Below, piece after piece: positions 8,224 through 17,064 of a stretch of 64,000 bases of DNA. The notes beneath the pieces are model-generated. The model was not told the origin of the DNA. It ran no database searches and saw nothing but the letters and a program-made list of their open reading frames with translations. How positions within the stretch are numbered: position 1 is the stretch's first letter; every line of letters starts with the position of its first letter. The position numbers and the translations under genes are program-made. This DNA comes from Mesorhizobium sp. B2-3-4 (GTDB taxonomy: Bacteria; Pseudomonadota; Alphaproteobacteria; Rhizobiales; Rhizobiaceae), in assembly GCF_006442315.1 (NCBI RefSeq), contig NZ_VFVY01000003.1, positions 281,589 to 345,588 of the forward strand, read 5' to 3'.

Positions 8224-10008
8224 TCATCCCTCCGCCGGCAGCGTCACGACGAAGCGCGCGCCCTTGATCTCGCCGGGCTTGGTGCCGGGGATGTTCTCGG
8301 CGGTCAGCGTGCCGCCATGGGCCTCGACGATCTGCCTGGAGATCGACAGGCCAAGGCCCGAATTCTGGCCGAAGGCCTCGCCGGCGGGCCGATCAGTATA
8401 GAAGCGTTCGAAGATGCGGTCGATGTTGTCGGCGCGGATGCCGGGTCCGTTGTCGTCGACGGTGAGGATGTTGAATTTGCCGGCGCGCGCCAGCGACAGG
8501 CTGATATGGCCATGATCCTCGGGGACGAAGGAGCGCGCATTCTCGATCAGGTTGGTGATGACCTGGCCGATGCGCAGATCGTGGCCGAGGACGACATAGC
8601 CCTTGGCGCCCTGCGGCAGCTTGGCAACCTTGAGCTCTATCTCGACCGCCTTCTTGTTGCGCGTCGTTTCACGCGAAACGGCGACGAGATCGGTAATGAA
8701 TTTCTTCAGGTCGACGGTGCCTGCATCCTCGCGCGCCAGTTCGGCATCGAGGCGGGAGGCATCGGAAATGTCGGTGATGAGGCGGTCCAGCCGTTTGACG
8801 TCGTGCTGGATGATCTCCATCAACCGGCCGCGCGAATTGTCATTCTTGGCCAGCGGCAAGGTTTCGACCGCGCTGCGCAGCGAAGTCAGCGGGTTCTTCA
8901 GCTCGTGCGACACGTCGGCGGCGAAACTTTCGATCGCCTCGATGCGGGCATAGAGCGCGTTGGTCATGTCGCGCACGGCGACCGACAGATTGCCGATCTC
9001 GTCCTGCCGGTCGGAAAAGTCGGGTATCTCCTCGCGGCTCTTGACGCCGCGCCTGACCCGCACCGCCGCAGCCGACAGGCGGCGCAACGGGTTCGCGATG
9101 GTGGAGGCGAGCAGCATCGACAGAATGGCGGTGACGAGCGCGGCGATGCCGAACACGCGCAGGATCGCCTTGCGCTCCGCGGCGACGATCTTGTCGATGT
9201 CGCCGCCTTCGGTCGACAGCATCAGCACGCCCAGAACGGCGCGAAAACGCTGGATCGGCACCGCGACCGAGACGATCTGTTCGCCTTGTTCCGAGACGCG
9301 CACGATGGTCGACGGGCTGCCGGTCAGCGCCTTGACCACTTCGGGGAAGGCGGCGCCATTGCCGCCGGGCTGCTCGTGATAGACGGGCAGGTCGGTGTTG
9401 CGGAAGAAATCGAAGATGAATTTCTGGACCCGCTCGACAAGGTCCGGCTCTTCCTCGTCGACCGGCGGCAGGTCGTAGCGCAGGATCTGGCCGCGCGAAT
9501 AGAGATGGCGCGAATCGAGCAGCAGGTTGGCGTCGCGATCATAGATGCGGGCCCGCGTCCGGGTCGGCGAGATCAGCCGCCGCAGCACCGGCGCCACGCG
9601 CTCGGGGTTGATCGGGAAATCCAGATTGTCGAGCTGGTCCGAGCCGGGCCCCAGGCTTTCGCCGGCCTGCAGCTCGAGCAGCTTTTCCGGATCGATGCTG
9701 ATCGAATCCGTCTCGACCGTCGCCGATGCCGCGATGGCGCCGGCTATGATCTCGCCCTGCGTCATCAGGCTTTCGACGCGCGCGTCGATCAGCCCGTCGC
9801 GGAAGGTGTTGAGGTAGAGAATGCCGGTGACCAGCACCGCCAGGCCGGCGAGATTGAGGAAGAGGATGCGCCGCGTCAGGCTGGAGAAGATGTGATGGCC
9901 GAGGAAGCGGCGCATCGGCACCGTGAATTTCGACACGAAGGACGGCATGATGCGCGACGGCCGCCTGGCAGCGCCCGCCGGTCTTGTTCGCTGTGCTTCA
10001 ACTGCCAT
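8224..10008 (-). CDS. chvG: ChvG/ExoS membrane sensor histidine kinase
   Basis: A 594-residue inner-membrane kinase that senses acid or envelope signals and phosphorylates ChvI. A transmembrane helix near residues 40-60 (LFLNLAGLAVLVTGILYL) is followed by a large periplasmic domain and a second helix (FGIAALVTAILSMLLAS). After these come HAMP, the H-box VSHELKNPLTSL, the N box (NLIENARSF) and G boxes (DDNGPGIRAD, GLGLSISRQ). I chose ATG 10008 (MAVEAQRTRP). The longest open frame starts with TTG 10047, which lies inside an intergenic inverted repeat and would add 13 residues not expected in the family. The length then matches Sinorhizobium ExoS closely. It follows chvI. Confidence 0.95.
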   Translation of the reverse strand: MAVEAQRTRPAGAARRPSRIMPSFVSKFTVPMRRFLGHHIFSSLTRRILFLNLAGLAVLVTGILYLNTFRDGLIDARVESLMTQGEIIAGAIAASATVETDSISIDPEKLLELQAGESLGPGSDQLDNLDFPINPERVAPVLRRLISPTRTRARIYDRDANLLLDSRHLYSRGQILRYDLPPVDEEEPDLVERVQKFIFDFFRNTDLPVYHEQPGGNGAAFPEVVKALTGSPSTIVRVSEQGEQIVSVAVPIQRFRAVLGVLMLSTEGGDIDKIVAAERKAILRVFGIAALVTAILSMLLASTIANPLRRLSAAAVRVRRGVKSREEIPDFSDRQDEIGNLSVAVRDMTNALYARIEAIESFAADVSHELKNPLTSLRSAVETLPLAKNDNSRGRLMEIIQHDVKRLDRLITDISDASRLDAELAREDAGTVDLKKFITDLVAVSRETTRNKKAVEIELKVAKLPQGAKGYVVLGHDLRIGQVITNLIENARSFVPEDHGHISLSLARAGKFNILTVDDNGPGIRADNIDRIFERFYTDRPAGEAFGQNSGLGLSISRQIVEAHGGTLTAENIPGTKPGEIKGARFVVTLPAEG

Positions 10009-10030
10009 CGAATAGCAGGCCCTGTTTAGT

Positions 10031-10108
10031 GAGTAGGCAGTAGGCAATAGGGAATAGAGATGGCTGAGATTCCCTACGGCCCAATCCCTACTGCCTATTC
10101 CCTATTCA
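10031..10108. repeat. Imperfect inverted/direct repeat between chvI and chvG
   Basis: The chvI-chvG spacer carries repeated AGTAGGCA / AATAGGGAATA units. AATAGGGAATA (10046-10056) and TATTCCCTATT (10096-10106) are perfect 11-bp inverted copies, with a further half-copy beside each. The right arm overlaps the chvI stop codon. The resulting hairpin would lie in the transcript between regulator and sensor, and could act as an mRNA-stability or attenuation element. Confidence 0.7.
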
Positions 10109-10807
10109 CGCCTCTCGGAACCGGTATCCGACTCCGTAAAGGGTTTCGATCATTTCGAAGTCGTCGTCGACAGCCTTGAACTTCTTGCGCAGCCGCTTGA
10201 TGTGGCTGTCGATCGTGCGGTCGTCGACATAGACCTGTTCATCATAGGCCGAATCCATCAGCGCATCACGGCTTTTTACAACGCCGGGGCGTTGCGCCAG
10301 CGAATGCAGGATCAGGAATTCGGTGACGGTAAGCGTCACCGGTTCGCCCTTCCAGGTGCAGGTATGGCGCTCCTGGTCCATGACGAGTTGACCGCGTTCG
10401 AGCGAGCGGGCCTGCTGGCTGGGCGCTTTTGCCGCGGCTTCGCGGGCGCTGGCGCGGCGCAAGACGGCGCGTACCCGCTCGACCAGCAGGCGCTGCGAGA
10501 ACGGTTTGCGGATGAAGTCGTCGGCGCCCATCTTGAGACCGAACAATTCGTCGATCTCGTCGTCCTTGGAGGTCAGGAAGATCACCGGCAGGTCGGACTT
10601 CTGGCGCATCCGGCGCAGAAGCTCCATGCCGTCCATGCGCGGCATCTTGATGTCGAGGATGGCGAGATTCGGCGGCCGCGCCGCCAGGCCTTCCAGCGCG
10701 GACGCACCATCCGTATAGGTCTCGACACGATATCCCTCGGATTCGAGGGCGATCGACACCGACGTCAGAATGTTGCGGTCGTCATCGACAAGCGCGATTG
10801 TTGCCAT
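10106..10807 (-). CDS. chvI: ChvI OmpR-family response regulator
   Basis: A 233-residue two-component regulator partnered by ChvG. The receiver domain has the acidic pocket VDDDR (residues 7-11), phospho-acceptor Asp-52 in LAILDIKMP, and the switch residues in FLTSKDD and RKPFS. The C-terminal winged helix ends [10 protein letters not shown]. ChvI is a master regulator of acid and envelope response, exopolysaccharide and symbiosis genes in rhizobia. I chose ATG 10807 ([10 protein letters not shown]) because family members begin at this point. ATG 10825 has a good AAGGGA site 6 bases upstream and would add MREPLE, so it cannot be excluded. pckA is divergently transcribed across a 344-base spacer. 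Confidence 0.95.
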   Translation of the reverse strand: MATIALVDDDRNILTSVSIALESEGYRVETYTDGASALEGLAARPPNLAILDIKMPRMDGMELLRRMRQKSDLPVIFLTSKDDEIDELFGLKMGADDFIRKPFSQRLLVERVRAVLRRASAREAAAKAPSQQARSLERGQLVMDQERHTCTWKGEPVTLTVTEFLILHSLAQRPGVVKSRDALMDSAYDEQVYVDDRTIDSHIKRLRKKFKAVDDDFEMIETLYGVGYRFREA

Positions 10808-11151
10808 TTCAAGCGGCTCCCTCATGAGCTGTCCCTTCTGTCGTAGAGAAGGGGCTTTTGCAGGACAAATTAGGTACAAAATGTGGCATAGGGCTTGTCC
10901 GCTGTCACGAGCGGCATGCCGGCGGCCACAATCCTACCTCGACACGGATTGGACGAACGGACACGGCCAATCCTTTGGGCAACCGTGAAAATTTTTGCAT
11001 ATATAAACGATTTAAACAACTTTCAAAATATTTAAATCGATTAATGATTTGATATCATTTGGCTTTTCTGGTTCTGACCGTCTCGGCCCATAAAGCGGGC
11101 ATGCCGGAAACCTGCCGGCAAAGATGCGGCAAATCTTGAGAAGGGTCCCCA
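10808..11151. promoter_or_regulatory. Divergent chvI / pckA control region
   Basis: No gene here. The stretch from about 10985 to 11060 is strikingly AT-rich in a GC-rich genome and holds a 9-bp perfect inverted repeat, CGATTTAAA (11008-11016) and TTTAAATCG (11031-11039), with arms 23 bases apart centre to centre (about two helical turns). It probably carries the promoters of both genes. Acid induction of pckA through ChvG/ChvI is known in Agrobacterium, which makes a ChvI-linked role attractive but unproven. Confidence 0.55.
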
Positions 11152-12762
11152 ATGTCGGAAGTCGGCAAACGCAATCCTGCCTGCGCGATCGACCGTATCG
11201 GTCTGAAAACCTCGGGCGTGGTGCGCTACAATTTCGGCGCGGCTGCCCTTTATGAGGAGGCGATCCGGCGGGGCGAGGCACGGCTGACCGCGCAGGGCGC
11301 GCTTGTCGCCGAGACCGGCCAGCACACCGGCCGCTCGCCCAAGGACAAGTTCGTCGTGCGCGACGGCGCCACCGAACCGCATGTCTGGTGGGACAACAAC
11401 AAGGCGATTTCGCCGGCTCAGTTCGACACGCTGCTCGCCGATTTCCTCGCCCATGCCGCGGACAAGGACCTTTTTGTGCAGGACCTGGTCGGCGGCGCCG
11501 ATGAGGACCTCAAGCTGCCCACCCGGGTCATCGCCGAGTTCGCCTGGCACTCGCTGTTCATCCGCAACCTGCTCATCCGCCCGCGGGCGGCCGAACTCGA
11601 GACGTTCGTGCCGGAAATGACGATCATCGATCTGCCGTCCTTCCGCGCCGATCCCGCCCGCCACGGCAGCCGCACCGAGACCATGATCGCCGTCGACCTG
11701 ACGCGCAGAATAGTGCTGATCGGCGGCACCTCCTATGCCGGCGAGATGAAGAAGTCGGTGTTCACGATGCTGAACTACTTGTTGCCGGAAAAGGGCGTGA
11801 TGCCGATGCATTGCTCCGCCAATGAAGGGCCGGCTGGCGATGCCGCCATCTTCTTCGGCCTGTCGGGCACCGGCAAGACCACGCTCTCGGCCGATCCGTC
11901 GCGCACGCTGGTCGGTGATGACGAGCATGGCTGGGGGCCGCACGGTATCTTCAATTTCGAAGGCGGCTGCTACGCCAAGACGATCAGGCTGTCGGCGGAA
12001 GCCGAGCCGGAAATCTTCGCCACCACGCAGCGCTTCGGCACGGTGCTGGAAAATGTCGTGCTCGACGCCGACGGCGTGCCGGACTTCAACGATGGCAGGC
12101 TGACGGAAAACACGCGCTGCGCCTACCCGCTCGATTTCATCCCCAATGCCTCGAAGACCGGGCGCGCCAGTCACCCGAAGAACATCATCATGCTGACCGC
12201 TGATGCTTTCGGCGTGATGCCGCCGATCGCCAGGCTGACACCGGCGCAGGCGATGTATCACTTCCTCTCCGGCTATACGGCGAAAGTCGCCGGGACCGAA
12301 AAGGGCGTGACCGAGCCGGAAGCGACCTTCTCGACCTGTTTCGGCGCGCCCTTCATGCCGCGCCACCCGTCGCAATACGGCAATCTGCTGCGCGAGCTCA
12401 TTGCCCGCCATGGCGCCGATTGCTGGCTGGTCAATACCGGCTGGACCGGCGGCGCTTACGGCACCGGCAAGCGCATGCCGATCAAGGCGACGCGTGCCTT
12501 GCTGGCGGCGGCCCTCGACGGTTCTTTGAAGATGGCAAAATTCCGCACCGACACCAATTTCGGCTTCGAGGTGCCGGAGGCGGTACCCGGGGTCGACAGC
12601 GCCATTCTCGATCCGCGCTCGACCTGGGCTGACAAGGCTGCCTACGACCGTCAGGCGGCGCGGCTGGTCGGCATGTTCGCCGTCAACTTCGAGAAATTCG
12701 AAAGCCATGTCGACGCCGTGGTGCTGGGGGCCGCGCCCCGCATGCAGGAAGCGGCGGAATAA
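11152..12762 (+). CDS. pckA: Phosphoenolpyruvate carboxykinase (ATP)
   Basis: A 536-residue cytosolic enzyme converting oxaloacetate and ATP to phosphoenolpyruvate, the first committed step of gluconeogenesis. The kinase P-loop is [12 protein letters not shown] (about residues 235-246), followed by the metal and ATP segment VGDDEHGWG. The N-terminal substrate region ([10 protein letters not shown]) and the C-terminal NTGWTGG motif are all present. Length is normal for the ATP-dependent family. ATG 11152 has GAGAAGGG about 6 bases upstream. It is divergent from chvI, as in Agrobacterium, and followed by a strong terminator. Confidence 0.97.
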   Translation: MSEVGKRNPACAIDRIGLKTSGVVRYNFGAAALYEEAIRRGEARLTAQGALVAETGQHTGRSPKDKFVVRDGATEPHVWWDNNKAISPAQFDTLLADFLAHAADKDLFVQDLVGGADEDLKLPTRVIAEFAWHSLFIRNLLIRPRAAELETFVPEMTIIDLPSFRADPARHGSRTETMIAVDLTRRIVLIGGTSYAGEMKKSVFTMLNYLLPEKGVMPMHCSANEGPAGDAAIFFGLSGTGKTTLSADPSRTLVGDDEHGWGPHGIFNFEGGCYAKTIRLSAEAEPEIFATTQRFGTVLENVVLDADGVPDFNDGRLTENTRCAYPLDFIPNASKTGRASHPKNIIMLTADAFGVMPPIARLTPAQAMYHFLSGYTAKVAGTEKGVTEPEATFSTCFGAPFMPRHPSQYGNLLRELIARHGADCWLVNTGWTGGAYGTGKRMPIKATRALLAAALDGSLKMAKFRTDTNFGFEVPEAVPGVDSAILDPRSTWADKAAYDRQAARLVGMFAVNFEKFESHVDAVVLGAAPRMQEAAE

Positions 12763-12802
12763 TCGCCGGCTCGCCTGGCGTCATTGCTGCCCGGTACCAG
12801 TG

Positions 12803-12836
12803 AAGGCCCGGTTTCGATCGGGCCTTTTCTTTTTCG
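12803..12836 (+). terminator. Rho-independent terminator after pckA
   Basis: An 8-bp stem, AAGGCCCG (12803-12810) with CGGGCCTT (12819-12826), and an 8-base loop are followed by a T-rich tail (TTCTTTTT). It lies 40 bases past the pckA stop and before arfB. Confidence 0.85.
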
Positions 12837-12859
12837 GTCTGCCGCGCCATGACTGCGCC

Positions 12860-13297
12860 ATGCCGATCGACGACGACATCATCATATCAGGCGAGGCCGT
12901 GATCCATCCGGGCGATCTGCACGAGGATTTCATCCGCTCGTCCGGCCCAGGCGGCCAGAACGTCAACAAGGTGGCGACGGCGGTGCAGTTGCGCTTCGAC
13001 GCGCAGAACGCGGCGGGCCTGTCGGATCGCGTGCGCGCCCGTGCGATCAAGCTTGCCGGCCAGCGCGCCACCAAGGACGGCGTCATCGTCATCGAGGCCG
13101 GGCGCTTCCGGACGCAGGAGCAGAACCGCGCCGACGCGCGGGCGCGGCTGACCGCGCTGGTGGCCAAGGCCGCCGAACCGCCGCCGCCGCCGCGCAAGAA
13201 GACGAAGCCCTCGAAAGGGGCGGTGGAGCGGCGCCTCAAGACCAAGGCCGGCCGGTCGACGGTGAAGAAACTGCGCGGCCGGGTAGAAAACGATTAA
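12860..13297 (+). CDS. arfB: Peptidyl-tRNA hydrolase ArfB (YaeJ), ribosome rescue
   Basis: A 145-residue single-domain class I release-factor homologue that hydrolyses peptidyl-tRNA on stalled ribosomes. The catalytic GGQ motif is at residues 31-33 in SSGPGGQNVNKV. A proline-rich linker (about 110-114) leads to a lysine/arginine-rich tail (RRLKTKAGR) that in this family enters the empty mRNA channel. The frame extends further upstream, but the pckA terminator lies there and family members start near MPIDDDI, so I chose ATG 12860. Its stop is 90 bases before the LysM gene. Confidence 0.93.
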   Translation: MPIDDDIIISGEAVIHPGDLHEDFIRSSGPGGQNVNKVATAVQLRFDAQNAAGLSDRVRARAIKLAGQRATKDGVIVIEAGRFRTQEQNRADARARLTALVAKAAEPPPPPRKKTKPSKGAVERRLKTKAGRSTVKKLRGRVEND

Positions 13298-13387
13298 GCA
13301 ACACGCCAGTCGTGCGCGCAAAACCGCTTTCAATTTTGCGTTGCGGATGCGAGGTTTCCCCATTGCCACAGCAATGGAGACCTAGAG

Positions 13388-13849
13388 ATGGGTATGTTCG
13401 ATTTCGTCAAGAACGTCGGCAAGAAGCTCGGCATAGGCGGCGACGAGGAAGCCGCACCCACCGCAGACACCCTCAAGAAGGAACTCGATTCGCACAAGCT
13501 CGGCACCGATGGCGTGCAAGTCGTCATCCAGGGCGATACCGCGGTGCTGAAGGGCGTGGTCAAGGACCAGTCGATCTTCGAAAAGGCGGTTATCGCCGTC
13601 GGCAACACGTTGGGCGTTTCCAAGGTGCAGGCTGACGAATTGCAGGTCGCGCCGGCTTCCGGCACGGCCGCCCCCGCCAAGGAGCCGACCTTCTATACCG
13701 TCCAGAAGGGCGATAATCTCTGGAAGATCGCCGAAAAGAGCTACGGCAAGGGCCAGGGCGCCAAGAACACGGCCATCTTCGAGGCCAACAGGCCGATGCT
13801 GACCCATCCCGACAAGATCTACCCGGGCCAGGTCCTGCGTATCCCCTGA
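13388..13849 (+). CDS. BON-LysM domain protein (YgaU/Kbp-like)
   Basis: A 153-residue protein beginning MGMFDFVKNVGKKLG, with a BON domain (about 30-90, VQVVIQGDTAVLKGVVKD) and a C-terminal LysM domain (about 101-152, FYTVQKGDNLWKIAEKSYG). The architecture and length match Escherichia coli YgaU (Kbp), a potassium-binding cytosolic protein. No signal peptide is present, so despite the LysM motif it is not obviously exported. ATG 13388 follows a purine-rich GGAGACCTAGAG. A convergent terminator separates it from the receptor gene. Confidence 0.9.
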   Translation: MGMFDFVKNVGKKLGIGGDEEAAPTADTLKKELDSHKLGTDGVQVVIQGDTAVLKGVVKDQSIFEKAVIAVGNTLGVSKVQADELQVAPASGTAAPAKEPTFYTVQKGDNLWKIAEKSYGKGQGAKNTAIFEANRPMLTHPDKIYPGQVLRIP

Positions 13850-13888
13850 CCTGGGCACGGGCCACGCCGTTCGAGACGGCCAGATCAA

Positions 13889-13924
13889 AAAACGCCGCGC
13901 GTCCGAAAGGGCGCGCGGCGTTTT
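13889..13924. terminator. Bidirectional terminator between the LysM gene and the TonB receptor gene
   Basis: AAAACGCCGCGC (13889-13900) pairs with GCGCGCGGCGTTTT (13911-13924), giving a long GC stem flanked by A and T runs. It sits between two convergent genes and can serve both. Confidence 0.85.
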
Positions 13925-13930
13925 CGGTTC

Positions 13931-16123
13931 TTACCAGCTGCGCTTCAGCGACGCCGTGATGTTGCGGCCCTGACCCAGATAGCAATAGCCTGAATTGCAC
14001 ACCGTGGCGCGTTCGTCGGCGATGTTGCGGATGGCGAAGGCGGCGCTGACGCCTTCGAATTTCTCGTCGACGGCGCCGAAATCATAGGACGCCGAGGCAT
14101 CGAGATAGATCGCGGCGTCGTTCTTGGCGGTGTTGGTGGTGTCGGTATAGGTGGCGCTCTGCAACCGCACGCCCGCGCCCACCGAAAGGCCCGGGGCGGC
14201 ACTGCCCTCGTCGAATTTGTAATTGGCCCAGAGGCTCGCGACATGCTCGGGCGTGACGGCGGGAACCTTGCCGAGCTCCGCCGAGTCGGGAGCAGCACCG
14301 GTGATCTCGGCGTGGTTGTAGTTATAGGCGGCGATCACATCCAGCCCGTCCGTGAGAGCGGCACGCGCCTCCAGCTCAAGGCCGTTGCTGGTGACCTCGC
14401 CCAGGGCCCGGTAGGTGCCGAGATTCGCGTTGACGATCACCGGCTTGTTCTTCTCGACCAGATGATAGGCGACCGCCGACAGCAGAATGTCGGTTCCTGG
14501 CGGCTGGTATTTGACGCCCAGTTCGAACTGCTCGCCTTTCGTAGGCTGGAGAACGCCGCCCGCGGCGGATTGATTGGTGACCGGCTCGAACGAGGTCGCG
14601 TAGCTGGCGAAGGGCGCGACGCCGTTGTCGAACAGATAGAGGGCGCCGGCCTGCATGCTGAAGGCGTTCTTGTTCAACCCGTCGGAGGCGCCGGTGGCAT
14701 AATCGCGCGTCTGTTCGACAAAGGTCTGGCGCCCGCCAAGCGTGAATCGCCATCTGTCCAGCTCGACCTGGTCCAGCGCATAGACGCCGGTCTGGCGCAG
14801 ATCCGCGTCGGAGGCCGAGAAGGTGGTGCCCGGCGTCGGGCCGGAGACGCCATAGGTCGGGTTGGCGATGTCGAAATCGTAAGCCGGATCGGCCGCATCG
14901 AACCCGTAGCCGAAGGACGAGGTCAGGTTTGTGTAGTCGAGGCCGAGAAGCAGCGTGTGGGCCATCGCGCCGGTGTCGAACTTGGCCTCGACCTGGTTGT
15001 CGGCCTGGAAGACGTTCATTTCGTCGCGAATCGCAGTCGCATAGCGATGCGCGATCGTGCCGGTCCAACCGGAGACCGCGAGATAACGCGACCTCAGGTC
15101 GAGATGGGAATACCGCACGTTCTGTCGTACCGTGATGCCGTCGCCGAAATCATGTTCGAACTTGTAGCCGATCTGCTGTTGCCGGATCTTCTGGTAGTCG
15201 TAATCGGGATCGCTTTCGCGGAAGGCAAGAATCTTCCCCGACGACGGGTCCTTTATCGCGCCGACATTGGAATCGGTCTCGTCGGCCTGCACCAGTCCGT
15301 AGACGGTGAAGGAGGTGGCGGCGTCCGGGTTCCAGGTGAACGACGGCTGCAGGAAATAACGATCGTCGGCAATGTCGAAATTGGTGTCGCCGTTTCGCGC
15401 CAGGCCGACGATCCTGTACAAGAATTCGTCGCTGCCCTCGGTGACCGGGCCGCCGAAATCGAACGCGGCCTGCGCCCTGTCCTTCGTGCCATAGAGCAGT
15501 TCGACTTCCCTGATCCGGTCCTCGGTCGGCAGCTTGGGCACCTTGTTGATGATGCCGGCCGGCGTTCCCGCGCCATAGAGCACGGAGACCGGGCCCTTGA
15601 TCACCTCGACCCGCTCCAGCGAATAGGGGTCGGTGCGGAACGTGCCGTAATTGATGTAGGGCTGGCGGATGCCGTCCTTGTAATCGCCGAGCGTGGTCGC
15701 GTCGTAGCCTCTGATATAGATCTGGTCGAAGCGCGGGTCGAAGCCATAGGCGCCGGTGCTGACGCCTGCGGAATAGCGCACCGCCTCGATGATGTCCTGC
15801 GCGCCGCGCTCCTCGATCTCCTTGCGCGTCACCACCGAGACGGAGCGCGGGGTTTCGATGAGCGGGGTGTCCGTCTTGGTCGCGCCGGCGCTGCGCTTGG
15901 CAGCCACCGTCTTGTCGTCTTCGCGGGAAGTGTCGCCGCCTGCCTTGCCGTTGACGGTGATCGGCTCGAGCACGGTGGTGCCACCCGATGCCTGGGGACC
16001 GGCCTGTTGCGCCGATGCATATCCGGCTCCAAGCAGCGTCGACAGACACGTCGTGACGACAAGCCCTCGCCGGAACCGGATACGACCGCGCTTGAGCGCT
16101 TCAAAGCCTTGAAGGAAAGCCAC
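13931..16123 (-). CDS. TonB-dependent siderophore receptor
   Basis: A 730-residue outer-membrane receptor for a ferric siderophore, probably hydroxamate type (FhuA/FoxA-like). It has a signal peptide to about residue 38 (ending ASAQQ) and a plug domain (about 80-200) with TPRSVSVVTRKEIEERGA, YIRGYD and VEVIKGPVSVLYGAGTPAG. A 22-strand-type barrel follows, ending in the aromatic C-terminus ASLKRSW. The start is GTG 16123, with GAGAGGG about 11 bases upstream. No siderophore ABC transporter or biosynthesis gene is adjacent. An iron box upstream predicts derepression under iron limitation. Substrate is not determinable from sequence alone. Confidence 0.93.
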   Translation of the reverse strand: MAFLQGFEALKRGRIRFRRGLVVTTCLSTLLGAGYASAQQAGPQASGGTTVLEPITVNGKAGGDTSREDDKTVAAKRSAGATKTDTPLIETPRSVSVVTRKEIEERGAQDIIEAVRYSAGVSTGAYGFDPRFDQIYIRGYDATTLGDYKDGIRQPYINYGTFRTDPYSLERVEVIKGPVSVLYGAGTPAGIINKVPKLPTEDRIREVELLYGTKDRAQAAFDFGGPVTEGSDEFLYRIVGLARNGDTNFDIADDRYFLQPSFTWNPDAATSFTVYGLVQADETDSNVGAIKDPSSGKILAFRESDPDYDYQKIRQQQIGYKFEHDFGDGITVRQNVRYSHLDLRSRYLAVSGWTGTIAHRYATAIRDEMNVFQADNQVEAKFDTGAMAHTLLLGLDYTNLTSSFGYGFDAADPAYDFDIANPTYGVSGPTPGTTFSASDADLRQTGVYALDQVELDRWRFTLGGRQTFVEQTRDYATGASDGLNKNAFSMQAGALYLFDNGVAPFASYATSFEPVTNQSAAGGVLQPTKGEQFELGVKYQPPGTDILLSAVAYHLVEKNKPVIVNANLGTYRALGEVTSNGLELEARAALTDGLDVIAAYNYNHAEITGAAPDSAELGKVPAVTPEHVASLWANYKFDEGSAAPGLSVGAGVRLQSATYTDTTNTAKNDAAIYLDASASYDFGAVDEKFEGVSAAFAIRNIADERATVCNSGYCYLGQGRNITASLKRSW

Positions 16124-16215
16124 TTCTATTCAACCCTCTCTCGCCGTTCGTTCCCCGCTGCCTCCTCCCGACGCCAGCGCGAAATTGTTGTACAAAACAC
16201 TCAAGTTCAAAATCT

Positions 16216-16230
16216 TGACTATGGTAGTCA
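16216..16230 (-). promoter_or_regulatory. TGA-N9-TCA iron-responsive (IRO/RirA-type) box
   Basis: TGACTATGGTAGTCA is a near-perfect palindrome of the TGA-N9-TCA class used by RirA in rhizobia, about 93 bases upstream of the siderophore-receptor start. It also lies in the spacer shared with divergent alkB. Confidence 0.75.
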
Positions 16231-16390
16231 TCTTTATTCGTCAACCGCCTTCGGCCAATTTGGCGAGACGAATTCACCGCGCATTGCCGGTTGGGCCGTC
16301 TCAGTAAAAATCGACGATGGCTTTCGGGTCGCGCTCGGCATGCGATGGTGTCATCCTGCATCTCCGAACATTCGCAAGGTGAGCCACTCC

Positions 16391-17017
16391 ATGCTCGTTC
16401 TGCCCAAGGGCGTCCGCCACATGCCGGCCCACCTGTCACGCGCGGTCCAGGAAGCACTGGTCGAGGAGGTGAGGGGCATCGTCCAGCAAGCGCCGCTGTT
16501 CGTGCCGGCGATGCCGCGCACCGGCAAGGAAATGAGCGTGCGCATGACCAATTGCGGCCCGCTCGGCTGGGTCACCGACAAGGAGCGGGGCTATCGCTAC
16601 CAGCCGACCCATCCGGTGACCGGGACGTCATGGCCGCGCATCCCCGACAGTCTGCTCGACTTGTGGCGGCAGGTGTCGGGCTATCCGAATCCGCCGGAGG
16701 CCTGCCTGATCAATTTCTACACGCCCGACGCAAAGATGGGCCTGCATCAGGATCGCGACGAGGCCGATTTCTCGGCACCCGTCGTCTCCGTCTCGCTGGG
16801 TGACGATTGCCTGTTCAGGGTCGGCCAGACGACGCGCGACGGCGCAACCAAATCGTTCAGGCTGAAAAGCGGCGATGTCGTGGTGCTCGGCGGCGAGGGC
16901 CGCCTTGCCTTCCATGGCGTCGACCGCATCTATCCTTCGACCTCGGCGCTGCTCAAGAACGGCGGCAGGATCAATCTGACGCTGCGGCGCGTGACGAAGC
17001 CCGGCGAGGCCGCATAG
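16391..17017 (+). CDS. alkB: AlkB-type DNA repair dioxygenase
   Basis: A 208-residue Fe(II)/2-oxoglutarate dioxygenase that removes methyl groups from N1-methyladenine and N3-methylcytosine in DNA and RNA by oxidation. The iron triad is His-119 and Asp-121 (LHQDRDE) and His-175 (AFHGVDR). The 2-oxoglutarate arginines are in RINLTLRR (about 193-200). Length is like E. coli AlkB (216). The frame is open far upstream through the antisense of the receptor gene; ATG 16391, with AAGGTGAG 7 bases before it, is the sensible start. It is divergent from the receptor gene and convergent with the nucleotidyltransferase gene. Confidence 0.95.
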   Translation: MLVLPKGVRHMPAHLSRAVQEALVEEVRGIVQQAPLFVPAMPRTGKEMSVRMTNCGPLGWVTDKERGYRYQPTHPVTGTSWPRIPDSLLDLWRQVSGYPNPPEACLINFYTPDAKMGLHQDRDEADFSAPVVSVSLGDDCLFRVGQTTRDGATKSFRLKSGDVVVLGGEGRLAFHGVDRIYPSTSALLKNGGRINLTLRRVTKPGEAA

Positions 17018-17064
17018 GCCACGCGCGCTCCGCTCCGCACCGGCAGTTCGGGGGCGGCTATATC

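Noticed and set aside
7912..10029. 705-codon plus-strand frame
   Set aside because: Antisense to chvG and hprK; no recognisable domain.
14243..16390. N-terminal 716 codons of a 924-codon plus-strand frame ending in alkB
   Set aside because: These codons are antisense to the siderophore receptor. AlkB homology starts at 16391, which has its own ribosome site.
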